From positions 1-64,000 of the forward strand of contig FMBT01000389.1 in the NCBI GenBank assembly GCA_900095095.1: a stretch of 64,000 nt of DNA, written 5' to 3'. A program made the position numbers and the translations under genes. The stretch comes from Fragilariopsis cylindrus CCMP1102. Its lineage: Eukaryota; Bacillariophyta; Bacillariophyceae; Bacillariales; Bacillariaceae. This document shows, in pieces, positions 31,618 to 41,367 of this stretch (position 1 is the first letter of the stretch; each line of letters opens with the position of its first letter). The notes under the pieces were generated by a model. That model did no database searches, was not told where the DNA came from, and saw nothing but the letters and a program-made list of their open reading frames with translations.

Positions 31618-34005
31618 TTACAATTTGGCAGCCATTGCATTGAGGAGCAATGATGGGATCGTTAAATTATTAGAGTCACTACTCTGGTTATGATGATGAC
31701 CAAGACCTAATTCATTGAAACCTTGCATAGTCGCACGCCACAACAGTTTACCCTTGAGTGTATGTCCCCGAGCTTCATCAACTAGTACAACCGCATAATC
31801 TCCAGCTTTCAATTCAACTTGAGGTGTCTCATGAACAAAATTACTAATCAAATCCACCGACAACGTATTAGATCTTGTTCCACCAGCCTCTAGAATATGC
31901 TTCATGGATTCTTCAGACCAACACATCGGTGTTTGTTGTTCATTCATACTATTTGTTGGGATTGGGAACACGATACTTTTATTTTGATCAGTTCGACCTC
32001 TCCATTGTCTTGATCCTTCTTTACTTCTACGTGATTCACCCTCGACTAATACAAGTCGTAATTTGCCAACTTCTTCTTTAATATTTCGATCCTGAACGTT
32101 GGTACGGAAAATATTAATAATTTCTTGTAAGCGTCTTGATTTGATTTCTTCCGGTACGTCATCGACCATTGATCGATGCGCATGTGTCTTACCTCTCATA
32201 CTATATGCAAACATAAATGCTTGATCGTACTGAACATATTCCATAAGTGATAATGTCTGTTGGTGCTCTTCTTCTGTTTCTCCACAAAATCCTGTAATGA
32301 AATCACTTGTGATTGCAACATCAGGAATAATTGTTCGTACATCATCAATAAGGTCGATGTATGCCTCTCGAGTATATCCTCTTCTCATACGTTCTAGTAC
32401 TGTTGATGAACCTGATTGTGCAGGCATATGTAGATGATTACAAACATTATTCCTTTCAGCCATCAGTGATAAAAGTTCTGGTGGATAATCTTTAGGATGT
32501 GGTGAAGTGAATCGAACTCGTAATTCAGGTGAGATATCCGATACTGCTTCAACAAGATCAACAAAGTAATAACCGGCACCACCTCGTAAACGGAACATAT
32601 TACTAAACCCATCATTCGATATATTGTACCCTTCTTTATATTTCATTTTATAATTATTAGAATTGCCATCTTGATTCGTCATCATCATCTGCTGCTGTTG
32701 TTGTTGTTGTTGTTGTTGTGGTTTTGCTAGTACAGCTAATTCACTTCTATCGTGATAACTATTAACATTTTGACCTAATAAACAGATTTCTTTGACATTG
32801 TTTTCTTCATATAATATCCGTGCTTCATTTACTATACTATCCATTCCTCTTGATCGTTCTCTTCCTCGTGTGAACGGTACGACACAATAGGAACACATAT
32901 TATTACATCCTCTCATAACAGAAACGAATGCAGTAACATCATTAGGATTAGATCGAATTGGTTTTATATCAGCATAAGTTTCATCGAAACTCAATTCTAC
33001 GTTAATTGCTTGTTCTAACATTGAAAGTGATTGTATTTCATCATCATCATCATCATCATCATCATTAGGTGCTAAGGCACTTATTAATCTTGGTAAGTCC
33101 CGATACGCATCTGGTCCAACAATAAGATCAGCTGTACCATCCTTAAACATATCTTCTTTCAATCGTTCTGCCATACATCCTAATACACCAATAATTCTTT
33201 TATTATGCTTTTTTTTCTTCTTCTTCTTTTGATTAGAATTGTTGTTATTCTTTTGTTTCCCATCAATTTTAATAGGATTGTTGGTATCTGCTCGTCGTAA
33301 TTGTAAAAGACGATTCCAAACTTTACTTTCAGCATTTTCACGAATTGCACACGTATTGGTTAGTAATATATCTGCATCCATTTCAATCTCTGTTTCTTCA
33401 AAAGTGATACTTCTTTGTTGAGAATAATGTTGGTTTTTTTGATTACTGTCATTACTTTTACTATCATTATTATTATTATCATCTGCCAAAAGAATAGATC
33501 GAACAATATCAGAATCACTAACATTCATCTGACAACCATAAGTTTTGAGATGAAATTTCATTACACGGTTTGGATTTGGATTTGAATTTGAATGGTACTG
33601 ATGTTCTTCTTCGTCCTCTAAACCTAATGGAGCTGAAGTTGGTATTGGTCCGAAATCCAAAATTTCATTATTATCGTTGTCGTTGTCGTTGTGTGTTTTC
33701 GTCTGAGATGATGATGCTTGGGTAAAATGTGATAATGTTACACCATCATTTGGAAGTAACTTTCGTTTTGTACTCTGTTTCGTTTTCATCGTCGAACAAG
33801 AATCATCCTCGGTGTTTGAGGATGATAAAAAACGGATTGTTGTTGTTGTTGCTGTTGAGATTGCAGAAATATGTTGATTACTATTCTCTATTGCTCGTTG
33901 TCGTCGTCCGATTGATAATGCAGATGTACTAAACTTTCTTCTCAGATTAGCATTGAGATTGGTAGAAGAAGCTACTACCAATAATCTGATTGTTGTGCTA
34001 TTCAT
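31618..34005 (-). CDS. MiaB/CDK5RAP1-type methylthiotransferase (radical SAM)
   Basis: I start at the ATG at 34005, which begins a mitochondrial-type leader (MNSTTIRLLVVASSTN ... RRKFSTSAL); an in-frame ATG at 34107 lies within a (CTTG)n stretch. The protein has 795 residues. The methylthiotransferase N-terminal domain carries three Cys: TYGCQMN, LTNTCAIRENAE and VLGCMAERLK. The radical SAM cluster motif CNNMCSYC sits near residues 365-375, followed by PFTRGRERSRG, LLGQNVNSY, the HMPAQSGS motif and a C-terminal TRAM-like region (AGDYAVVLVDEARGHTLKG). The enzyme adds a methylthio group to N6-isopentenyl- or related adenosine in tRNA or other RNA, probably in mitochondria. Asn- and Gln-rich insertions (for example a Gln run at about 32693-32720) lengthen it beyond bacterial MiaB. 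Confidence 0.92.
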   Translation of the reverse strand: MNSTTIRLLVVASSTNLNANLRRKFSTSALSIGRRQRAIENSNQHISAISTATTTTIRFLSSSNTEDDSCSTMKTKQSTKRKLLPNDGVTLSHFTQASSSQTKTHNDNDNDNNEILDFGPIPTSAPLGLEDEEEHQYHSNSNPNPNRVMKFHLKTYGCQMNVSDSDIVRSILLADDNNNNDSKSNDSNQKNQHYSQQRSITFEETEIEMDADILLTNTCAIRENAESKVWNRLLQLRRADTNNPIKIDGKQKNNNNSNQKKKKKKKHNKRIIGVLGCMAERLKEDMFKDGTADLIVGPDAYRDLPRLISALAPNDDDDDDDDEIQSLSMLEQAINVELSFDETYADIKPIRSNPNDVTAFVSVMRGCNNMCSYCVVPFTRGRERSRGMDSIVNEARILYEENNVKEICLLGQNVNSYHDRSELAVLAKPQQQQQQQQQQMMMTNQDGNSNNYKMKYKEGYNISNDGFSNMFRLRGGAGYYFVDLVEAVSDISPELRVRFTSPHPKDYPPELLSLMAERNNVCNHLHMPAQSGSSTVLERMRRGYTREAYIDLIDDVRTIIPDVAITSDFITGFCGETEEEHQQTLSLMEYVQYDQAFMFAYSMRGKTHAHRSMVDDVPEEIKSRRLQEIINIFRTNVQDRNIKEEVGKLRLVLVEGESRRSKEGSRQWRGRTDQNKSIVFPIPTNSMNEQQTPMCWSEESMKHILEAGGTRSNTLSVDLISNFVHETPQVELKAGDYAVVLVDEARGHTLKGKLLWRATMQGFNELGLGHHHNQSSDSNNLTIPSLLLNAMAAKL

Positions 34006-34618
34006 TTTGTCGTGTCGTGTTGCTTGCTTGCTTGCTTGCTTGCGTTTTTGCGCCTTTGAGCAAGGTGATGGAGAGGAGAGGAAGGCAACTACTTGAAGTA
34101 TGATCAATGATTATCAATGGTTGTCTTAATCGAAGTTCGTCGTTTTGAATTATTTTATAGAATAATTTGTTTTGAAGTAAAAATGATAGGACGTTTCCTG
34201 GCGGATCCACGTACACGAGGTCTGTCAATCCCCCCACGCACACTTGAATTCTGAATGACGAATTGTCAGTCACAGATGGCGTGTCAAAACACGTGAACCA
34301 CGTTCTTCGCCAACACTTTCTTTTGACACTCCATAAAAAAGCGGGCGGAAAATCTTTCACTTTCACAACTTGGGCAGGCGAATGCGAACCCGCTGTCGAT
34401 ATTAATTGTACTTCTATGTCCTCTACCGGATTACAATGCAATCGCAAGTTATCGTTCTAGTAGTCTATTCTATTCTAGTCAGTATGGGATGGAAATGGAA
34501 TTTGTACTGTATTCTTACGCAATAATCATCAAGGAAAAAGATTCAGACCTCAACACAAATAATATTCTACCATAAAAGAAGGATATTAAAAAAATTAAAA
34601 GTATCGGAAAACGTTAAA
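34006..34618. other. Divergent promoter region with (CTTG)n
   Basis: A 613-bp head-to-head spacer between the MiaB-like and phosphoesterase genes. It contains a CTTG tetranucleotide run near 34021-34044. A minus frame at 34447-33998 overlaps it but extends into the MiaB leader and shows no domain. Probably bidirectional promoter sequence. Confidence 0.5.
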
Positions 34619-36499
34619 ATGGGAGATCCTATTAGTCTGTCTACTACGTCATCCTATCAACATTCGGATCCACCATGTACTGATGTCGTGACCGCTTGCG
34701 CCGAGACCGACGACGGCCTTGCCTCCTACGACGTATACACTGCTCATAATATTAGGAGAAGAAGAAAGAAAGTCTTGTTGGGTCTGCTTATTTTCGTATT
34801 CCTTGCTGCTGCTGGTACAGCAGCTACCACTGTTATTTTTAACAAAATAGACCCACGCAACGAATTAGATGAACGAGTAGAAGATGTCGTCTCCATTTCC
34901 ATAGTGGGAGCATCCCATGATACCTCTGCGACAATATTTAAAGAAGGTGGAGAAAATTCATCTCGTAAAAGGGGGATAGGTAACGGTGCAGCAGCAACAG
35001 CAACAACATTCACAGTTAGAAATGGCGATCGAGTTTTTCTGCATATCTCGGACACACACGCTGACCCATATTATGATTATCAATACTATTGGGAATCAGC
35101 AAAGAAAATTTCTCGCGATCCCCGTTTGTTTTCTAAGGATCAACCCGCGGAATTATGTGGAGAGCATTCCGAGACATCAGAATCTATTGTAAAGTATTGG
35201 AACATTACCTCTAATCCTGGTAAGGTTTGTCCATGTGGGCACTTCGGAGCGAACCCGCCCTTTAGTGTAATTGCTTCTTTGGCCGATGATATTGCAAAAC
35301 ACGATCCTGAATTTGTTGTGTGGGGAGGCGATTTTACGTCTCACAACGAACCAGGCACAAACACGGACGATGATTGCCGGACTGCCAAAAACGTCGCAAA
35401 GGCGACGGTATCAATACTGAACGTACGGTATGGAATTGGAAGTATCAAGAAGAAGAAACCTATTCAACATTTGTGGGTATTTGGTAACAATGATGTATTA
35501 CCAAAGTATGAACCACTAACGCAGGATTGGTTGGAAGAATTTGGTCAGCATCTTGTCAAAGAAGATTGGTTAACTCCTGAGGAATACAAAACAACATGGT
35601 TATTAGGTGGATTTTATCGAAGAAATCTTGGCCAAGGATTGTGTGTGATTAATTTGAATTCAAATTCTTGGACTGTTCATCAGATCAACGAAGAACATCA
35701 TGAAGCGCAAATCAAATGGTTGGAAGAAAAAGCGTTTATGAGAGGCATAGACGGAGATGATTGTAACGAGTTTCTCATCAATGCTCATATTCCGCTAGGG
35801 TGGTTGGACTCTGGTAGAGGTCATCACAAATGGACAAATCTAGAAAATGCTGTCGCACATGAATATTGTAACGAATATCGCGCCGTAATCGATGTCCATC
35901 ACAAACACATCATTGCGGAGCTTTACGGACACATCAATAAAGCCGATGTTCGATTGATGGGAAAAGGGGCTGGTGGCAGCAACAACAACAACAACAACAA
36001 AGGCGACGAGGAGTCAACCGATGAAGGGAAGGATCCCGTTTCGGTTGCTATAGAAGGTGATCCTCTCGGTGATATCGACGAAAATATCGGAGATGACGCT
36101 ACAATCGTTGCGTTCACGGTTGCGGGTATATCAAGAAGAGGAAATAATGATCCTCAATTCCAACGGATCACTCTTGAAATCCAAGATATGTTGAAGAAAC
36201 ACGGAATGAAAGATATCGAGGTATACAGCATGAAGGGAGATGATTGTTTCGAGAATGCCTTCACATTCGCATATAGTTTCCGTGACTTGTTCAAACCCGA
36301 CTTTGATGATGGGATAAATGTTGAAACCGTGTTGAGCTTTGTTGAGAACGATGAATTGCAACGGAAACGAATTGAAAAACACATGGCATTGACCAGCATG
36401 CCATACACATCAAAGAGCTTGAAGGATCCAAAGTTTATCGATGCAGTTCGATCAGATAAAACAGGATGTGAACTTGGACCACCACATATTGACAACTAG
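34619..36499 (+). CDS. Membrane-anchored calcineurin-like phosphoesterase (SMPDL / endopolyphosphatase-like)
   Basis: 626 residues, one exon. Residues 1-52 are cytosolic, a single anchor covers about 54-75 (KVLLGLLIFVFLAAAGTAATTVIF region), and the rest is luminal. Metallophosphoesterase motifs are in order: HISDTHADPYY (~140), GGDFTSHNE (~235), FGNND (~290), NAHIPLGW (~390) and GHINKADVR (~437). CPCGHFGANPP and the Cys-rich loop CxxxxSETSESI resemble acid sphingomyelinase-like phosphodiesterases. The type II topology also fits yeast-type vacuolar endopolyphosphatase Ppn1, so either nucleotide/phospholipid phosphodiester or polyphosphate hydrolysis is possible. An Asn-run loop near residues 455-465 follows the last metal motif. 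The exact substrate is not determined by sequence. Confidence 0.83.
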   Translation: MGDPISLSTTSSYQHSDPPCTDVVTACAETDDGLASYDVYTAHNIRRRRKKVLLGLLIFVFLAAAGTAATTVIFNKIDPRNELDERVEDVVSISIVGASHDTSATIFKEGGENSSRKRGIGNGAAATATTFTVRNGDRVFLHISDTHADPYYDYQYYWESAKKISRDPRLFSKDQPAELCGEHSETSESIVKYWNITSNPGKVCPCGHFGANPPFSVIASLADDIAKHDPEFVVWGGDFTSHNEPGTNTDDDCRTAKNVAKATVSILNVRYGIGSIKKKKPIQHLWVFGNNDVLPKYEPLTQDWLEEFGQHLVKEDWLTPEEYKTTWLLGGFYRRNLGQGLCVINLNSNSWTVHQINEEHHEAQIKWLEEKAFMRGIDGDDCNEFLINAHIPLGWLDSGRGHHKWTNLENAVAHEYCNEYRAVIDVHHKHIIAELYGHINKADVRLMGKGAGGSNNNNNNKGDEESTDEGKDPVSVAIEGDPLGDIDENIGDDATIVAFTVAGISRRGNNDPQFQRITLEIQDMLKKHGMKDIEVYSMKGDDCFENAFTFAYSFRDLFKPDFDDGINVETVLSFVENDELQRKRIEKHMALTSMPYTSKSLKDPKFIDAVRSDKTGCELGPPHIDN

Positions 36500-36986
36500 T
36501 AGTAGAAAAGCTAAATACATATTTTTTCCTCTAGTGGGCTTGCATGATTGTAGACAAGTAGTGGGCCTACTTCTTCTAATTTTATAGCTTTCCTATGTTG
36601 GATATAAGTAAAAGTTGGATTCACTTACTATGAATGTGTACGGTGTAGCATAAAATAGAGATATATGATCTTTAGCCCTGATTTGATTTGAGAGTTGTGA
36701 TCATTGACAACCTTTGAAATATTTTTGTTGATATCCTCCTTCTTTGTCGATTTGTGCTGGTAGCGATCAAAACCTCTTGATCCATGTCTGTCCGTGTTCC
36801 GGTGAAAATTGCGCGAAAATGGAGAAATTGACAATAATATATGCAATGAAACAAAATTTTGAACTTTCAGAGATCAATTGTTTCGATGATAGCTAAGATA
36901 TGAATGTTTACTAGACGGCGCATACTACGACGACTGCACTTTTCTACCACCGGAAATTCGAAAAAAAGATTGCTAGTCTTACAGAA
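36500..36986. other. Intergenic region
   Basis: 487-bp AT-rich spacer between two plus-strand genes; minus-strand short frames here lack support. The last part is the leader of the Nudix gene. Confidence 0.5.
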
Positions 36987-38621
36987 ATGAATATCGAAAG
37001 TGTTATTAGTGGCAGTGGCAGTACTACTACGACTAGCAGCCGTAGCCGCGAACACGATGGTCGTCGAACGAACAACAACAACACTTCTACTAGCAGGGAG
37101 AACGTGGTTCACGTTGATAATACTCCAAGGAAGAATAAATGTGGGACGTGCGGGAATTTTCACAAGCCTCCATGTAGACATGCATCATTAGGCAATAATA
37201 ATAATAATAATAATTGTAGTAACGGCATCGGCTACGGCTACGGCAACACATCGTCGTCGCCTAACAACAACAATACAACATCAACAATAAGCAGCGGCTT
37301 GTACGGTTACGGCAATGCATCGTCACCACCACCTATCAACAACAATACAACATCAACAATTAGCAGCGGCTTGTACGGTTACGGTAATGCATCGTCACCA
37401 CCACCTATCAACAACAATACAATATCAACAATAAGCAGCGGATTGTACGGTTACGGTAACGCATCGTCACCACCACCTAACAACAACAATACAACATCAA
37501 CATTAACAAGTAGTAGAAATGACACACGCAAAGAAAAACGACGACAAAAACGGATGACAGCAAAGACAAAGATATACACAGGGCCTAATAATTTTTTGAA
37601 GATGCATCGTATGAGTGGAGCTGTTCGATACAAGGTACACAAACCTAAATGTGATTGCTCTAAACTTATACAACTAATCAATACCATTGATTCCGACGTT
37701 ATAACAGAGGAAGGAGGAGGTGGAATTGATGGTCTTGTAGTCGTACCAGACAATAAGCAAAGGGTTATCTACCTCTGCAGTGACACAAATCAAGATATTT
37801 TTGACAATGATCCTCGTATGGCCGAGTTAAAACTTAGAGATGAAATCTTTTCTTCTCCTAAGATACTATCATCAACAGATGCAGATACCAGAGTAGATGT
37901 AGAAACAATCGCAACAGCAACAGCAACACCTGTTGTTGACGAAAGTCAGTTCAAAGTGAGCTGTGCATCATGCTTGCTGATGGCGAATGAGCCGAATGGG
38001 TTTTGTCTCGTCGCATCATCGTCATCAACGTCTCTTGATCTGGTGGATGAGGTCCGTGATCGTAGTCGATTACGAAAAGAAGAAAAGGAAGCAATCGGGG
38101 AAGCACTCCATCCAGATCATGCACATTTCGTTGCCCGATTACCTCGTTCGTCCTTATGGAAACTAAATCAGTCGAAAACTCGTTCCCAAACAAGTCAAGC
38201 ATTGGATGAAATCTTCGTCCATTTGTCAGGTCAAGATATTGATACTAAGATCATCAATGTTGATAATAATATCGAACGATTTACAGATGGAATCGAATTA
38301 GGACATCATTTATTATCGTTACTAAATCTTACTAACGGTACTAATCAACGCTATGGCGCTGATGCTGACACCGACGCCAACAACACCGAAGATTATTGGT
38401 TAGTCTTGGGATATGATGATACAAAATCTCTTATGTTAGACCTTCCAGGGGGGAAACGTCACCTTGGAGAAACAAGTTTGGAGGGTGCTATCCGAGAAAC
38501 TGAAGAGGAAATGTCTCTCATATGGGATACATCGTGGGTAGTACAAACAGTACAAGGCAAGAAAAGATCTGATGTGGGAAACCGTTACTTCATCCTACAT
38601 CCACCATCATCATCATTATAA
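36987..38621 (+). CDS. Nudix hydrolase-like protein with N-terminal Cys motif and tandem repeats
   Basis: 544 residues. The N-terminus is Ser/Thr/Asn-rich, with a CGTCGNFHKPPCRH cluster near residues 53-66 that could bind zinc. Residues 80-173 are a tandem array of a 24-residue unit (GLYGYGNASSPPPINNNTTS core). A basic stretch (KEKRRQKRMTAKTK) follows, then a second Cys cluster (KPKCDCSKL and SCASCLL). The C-terminal part holds a Nudix box, GGKRHLGETSLEGAIRETEEE near 488-510, matching G-x5-E-x7-RE-x2-EE; the usual later Gly is replaced by Ser. The frame ends only 35 residues after the box, short for a full Nudix fold, so a 3' exon may be missing or the domain may be reduced. Nudix enzymes hydrolyse nucleoside diphosphate-linked substrates, including mRNA caps. 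Confidence 0.7.
   Translation: MNIESVISGSGSTTTTSSRSREHDGRRTNNNNTSTSRENVVHVDNTPRKNKCGTCGNFHKPPCRHASLGNNNNNNNCSNGIGYGYGNTSSSPNNNNTTSTISSGLYGYGNASSPPPINNNTTSTISSGLYGYGNASSPPPINNNTISTISSGLYGYGNASSPPPNNNNTTSTLTSSRNDTRKEKRRQKRMTAKTKIYTGPNNFLKMHRMSGAVRYKVHKPKCDCSKLIQLINTIDSDVITEEGGGGIDGLVVVPDNKQRVIYLCSDTNQDIFDNDPRMAELKLRDEIFSSPKILSSTDADTRVDVETIATATATPVVDESQFKVSCASCLLMANEPNGFCLVASSSSTSLDLVDEVRDRSRLRKEEKEAIGEALHPDHAHFVARLPRSSLWKLNQSKTRSQTSQALDEIFVHLSGQDIDTKIINVDNNIERFTDGIELGHHLLSLLNLTNGTNQRYGADADTDANNTEDYWLVLGYDDTKSLMLDLPGGKRHLGETSLEGAIRETEEEMSLIWDTSWVVQTVQGKKRSDVGNRYFILHPPSSSL
37228..37505 (+). repeat. 72-bp coding minisatellite (about four units)
   Basis: Units begin at about 37228 (partial), 37296, 37368 and 37440. 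Each full unit encodes 24 residues around GLYGYGNASSPPP followed by NNNTTSTIS. The copies are nearly identical at DNA level, including silent sites, which suggests recent expansion. Confidence 0.85.
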
Positions 38622-39106
38622 TCATCATGACATTCCTTTGATAAAATGATATAACTACGAGTATCTACCTAATATGTAAAATAAATGTATGGATTTGTTA
38701 CACGTATACTTTTCTCCTTGTTAGATTAGAAAGAATCATTATCATATTATATCATATTATATTGTATTATATTGTATTATATTGTATTATGTTCAAATTT
38801 TGAGCAGCCAGTATTTGCACTATTCAATACGTGCTTATATTCTTCAATGTGTTCGTATCATTCCCATACAAGAGAACGAAAAGAGGCAATCGTTGCTGTC
38901 TTTAAAAAGATATTACATTCCTACGATCGAGAGTGTCTATCTTCCTTCCTCTTTTCTTCTGACAAGGGTTGGCAATCTTTACTAGGCTTTTGATCCCTTT
39001 GATTTCTCGGACTACGTTAAAGGAAATAAACACAAGGAAGAGCACTGATTAGAGACGAGACATAATTTTAAAGAAAAATTCAAAAAGGAAGGGGGAAATT
39101 ATATAT
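38622..39106. other. Intergenic region with ATATT-type decamer repeat
   Basis: Holds an AT-rich array of ATCATATTAT/ATTGTATTAT units at about 38735-38790. Two overlapping short plus frames (38772-38993 and 38782-38985) have no support. No gene seen. Confidence 0.5.
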
Positions 39107-39529
39107 TCAAATGGTATTTGGAAAAAAAGACAGATACATGGACAAATCTCGACAATGATAAGGATACTTTTTTACCTTCTCCTTCTTCCCGCTCTTTCCT
39201 TTTCCGCTCTTTACTGCGCTCTTTCCTTTTTCTAACTTCTCTTTCGATTTCTTCTCGCTCTTTTCTCTCTTCGATTTCATGGATTTTTCCATCTTCGTGT
39301 CTTTGCCGAAGTAATCGTCAGGTGTCTTGTCATCACCCATCCATACTTCATCGTCTCCCTTTACGTCTCCCTTGTCAGTCATTGAGCCAACCCCTAATAT
39401 TCGGAAATAATCAAGGAAGTCATTGATCTCCCCGTTTGTGTCGAGTTTGGAACCACGAATATTTCTATTAGCCACTACTGCCAATGGCGCAATAGCTGCT
39501 ACGATAAGACTGAAACAATAGAACTTCAT
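39107..39529 (-). CDS. Small secreted Lys/Ser-rich protein
   Basis: 140 residues with a clear signal peptide (MKFYCFSLIVAAIAPLAVVA, cleavage expected soon after). The mature part begins NRNIRGSKLDTNG, has an acidic middle with DKTPDDYFGKDTK, and then a Lys/Ser/Glu-rich stretch with KSKREKSEKKSKEK and KSGKGKSGKKEK. At EKVKK the DNA reads AAG|GTAAAAAAG, so an intron may begin there and the present C-terminus (PYHCRDLSMYLSFF) may be read-through. The composition (secreted, many Lys spaced by Ser or Lys) recalls, but does not prove, silaffin-like cell-wall proteins of diatoms. No domain is recognised. Confidence 0.6.
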   Translation of the reverse strand: MKFYCFSLIVAAIAPLAVVANRNIRGSKLDTNGEINDFLDYFRILGVGSMTDKGDVKGDDEVWMGDDKTPDDYFGKDTKMEKSMKSKREKSEKKSKEKLEKGKSAVKSGKGKSGKKEKVKKYPYHCRDLSMYLSFFPNTI

Positions 39530-41367
39530 TTTTACTCTGAGTATGTTTGCAAAAAGAGTGTTGTAGAGGATCGGTATGCTTTCGTGATGAAATGTTAAAT
39601 TGTGATTGTAAGCCCGTTTAATTCATTCATTCGCATATTGATTAATATTTACATTCACCAAGTTCGCTCTGGCCTGAAATTATTGGATATTTATATTTCT
39701 CATAAATAAGTTTTTAAATAATTAAATAGGCGAAGCTTTCATTCTTCCTAGTAAAAAATTTGTATGATCGGTGGTTGCGACCAAATTTGACGTCGCGCGG
39801 TGATGGGGCTTTATTGTTTATTAAAAACGATAAATGAACGTTAAATTTAGATCACGTTTTTGTCTCATCCTTCAATCAATTCATTGATCACATACACTTT
39901 CTTGCTCGTGCCAATAACTATGTTTTGAAAGGAATACCAATAGCCATAACCGTGTGTGCAATCCAATTGATTGAAGTCGTGGAGGAGGTTCAAAGAATTT
40001 GTCCATCAATTGGCTCGTATTCGATGAGTGACAACGAAAATCAAATTAGATTCCCCGTCACGCAATGCTTACATTTCGTGTCTATTCATTTCTGTAAAAT
40101 AAGAGTAACTCTAAATACTTTCGATAATAGCTTCCGACTGTCGTCTATGAGTATAAGAAGCTACTGGTCAGACTAAACGATATACCGTACTGGTGGTATT
40201 CTCTGGAGCGGTAGAGAAAGAAGGATTATTCTATGTCGTTGCAAAATGTATTACAGCATGGCGTGTTTCTCTATCCATATCAGGCCAAAACAAATGGTAT
40301 TACAAAACAGTCAATACTTTTAAATTACATCATATATTAATCTTTGTCGTGTACTTTTCGTAGTCAATACCCCGTTCGGTTGTGTCAACGCCTTTCGCAC
40401 TAGCATAGAATTACCTGCCGTGATTAGAGCGCAAGTAGCAACTCGTTCAATAGATTAGAAACAATACGAGGCATGGATTGCAAAGAGGTGCTTTTTAGTA
40501 CCGTTCGTACAAGCACACGTGCATTGTATTTATCGTCTCGCATCAAAGTGCCGTTCGTTTACTGTAGTGCTTTCTGATCTTCTCTCCTATGTTCCCCAGA
40601 TAAAAATTGGTTGACTGTTGAATTTCGTTATTCCGGTGTAAGGTGCCACGCAAAATGTTTAATCTTGGCCAATAACGTATGTATTTTCAAGATTGCATCC
40701 AAGGTACTCGATTTTAAAAAAGGTTGATTGTCGAATTTCGTTAGAGAAACTGATATGCCTTGATCTCGCTACAGAAAACAAGTATAGTTACAATACTATA
40801 CACACACAGATGCACGTACAAACAGGGTGTCGACGAATTTCAAAAACAATCAACCACTTCATAACACAAAACAATAACACAACAACAAATTGGCGTCAGA
40901 ATATCGATTGTGAGTGAGTGACGCCAGTCCATAGTAAAATTGAACACACTCATCAACCTTCTTGCCTCAAGAGTAATGATCAAAGATATGAACTAGATTG
41001 TCCACTCCATCATCTACCATCACCAGTGCGCCTGAGGAAAATTGTCACTCATAAGAGTAGTGCCAGCTTCTACTCCCCGATTATTGCTGAACTGGCGAGT
41101 GTCAATTTTCTGCTACTTTCTGCTATTGTAATAGAACATGCTCACACAGTACGTGGTTCCGTCTAGACTGATACTTTTTTTGTGCAATAGTCTTTTTTTG
41201 TATTTTTTTGTGCAATAGTCTTTTTTTTTGTATTTTTTTTTCAAATGCATCAAATATAATTCTTATTTTGTATTTTTTTTCCTGTATTTTTTTTATTTAC
41301 TTTTTTTGACTTTTTTCGTTTTGTTGGGCATAAATCTTCTGATGATGCGTTCAACTCTCTCTCTCTC
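39530..41367. other. Long intergenic region, no supported gene
   Basis: Contains short unsupported frames (39925-40176, 40693-40917, 40918-41166) without domains. An imperfect direct repeat of about 22 bases (GGTTGA-TGT-GAATTTCGTTA) occurs at 40609-40630 and 40722-40743. From 41170 to 41330 the sequence is T-rich and includes a duplicated GTGCAATAGTC unit. The region next to 39529 should hold the promoter of the secreted protein gene, and that next to 41368 the 3' end of the RGG gene. Confidence 0.5.

Noticed and set aside
38735-38790. ATATT-type decamer array considered as an origin or matrix attachment site
   Set aside because: Short AT-rich arrays are common in such genomes and nothing else here supports an origin.
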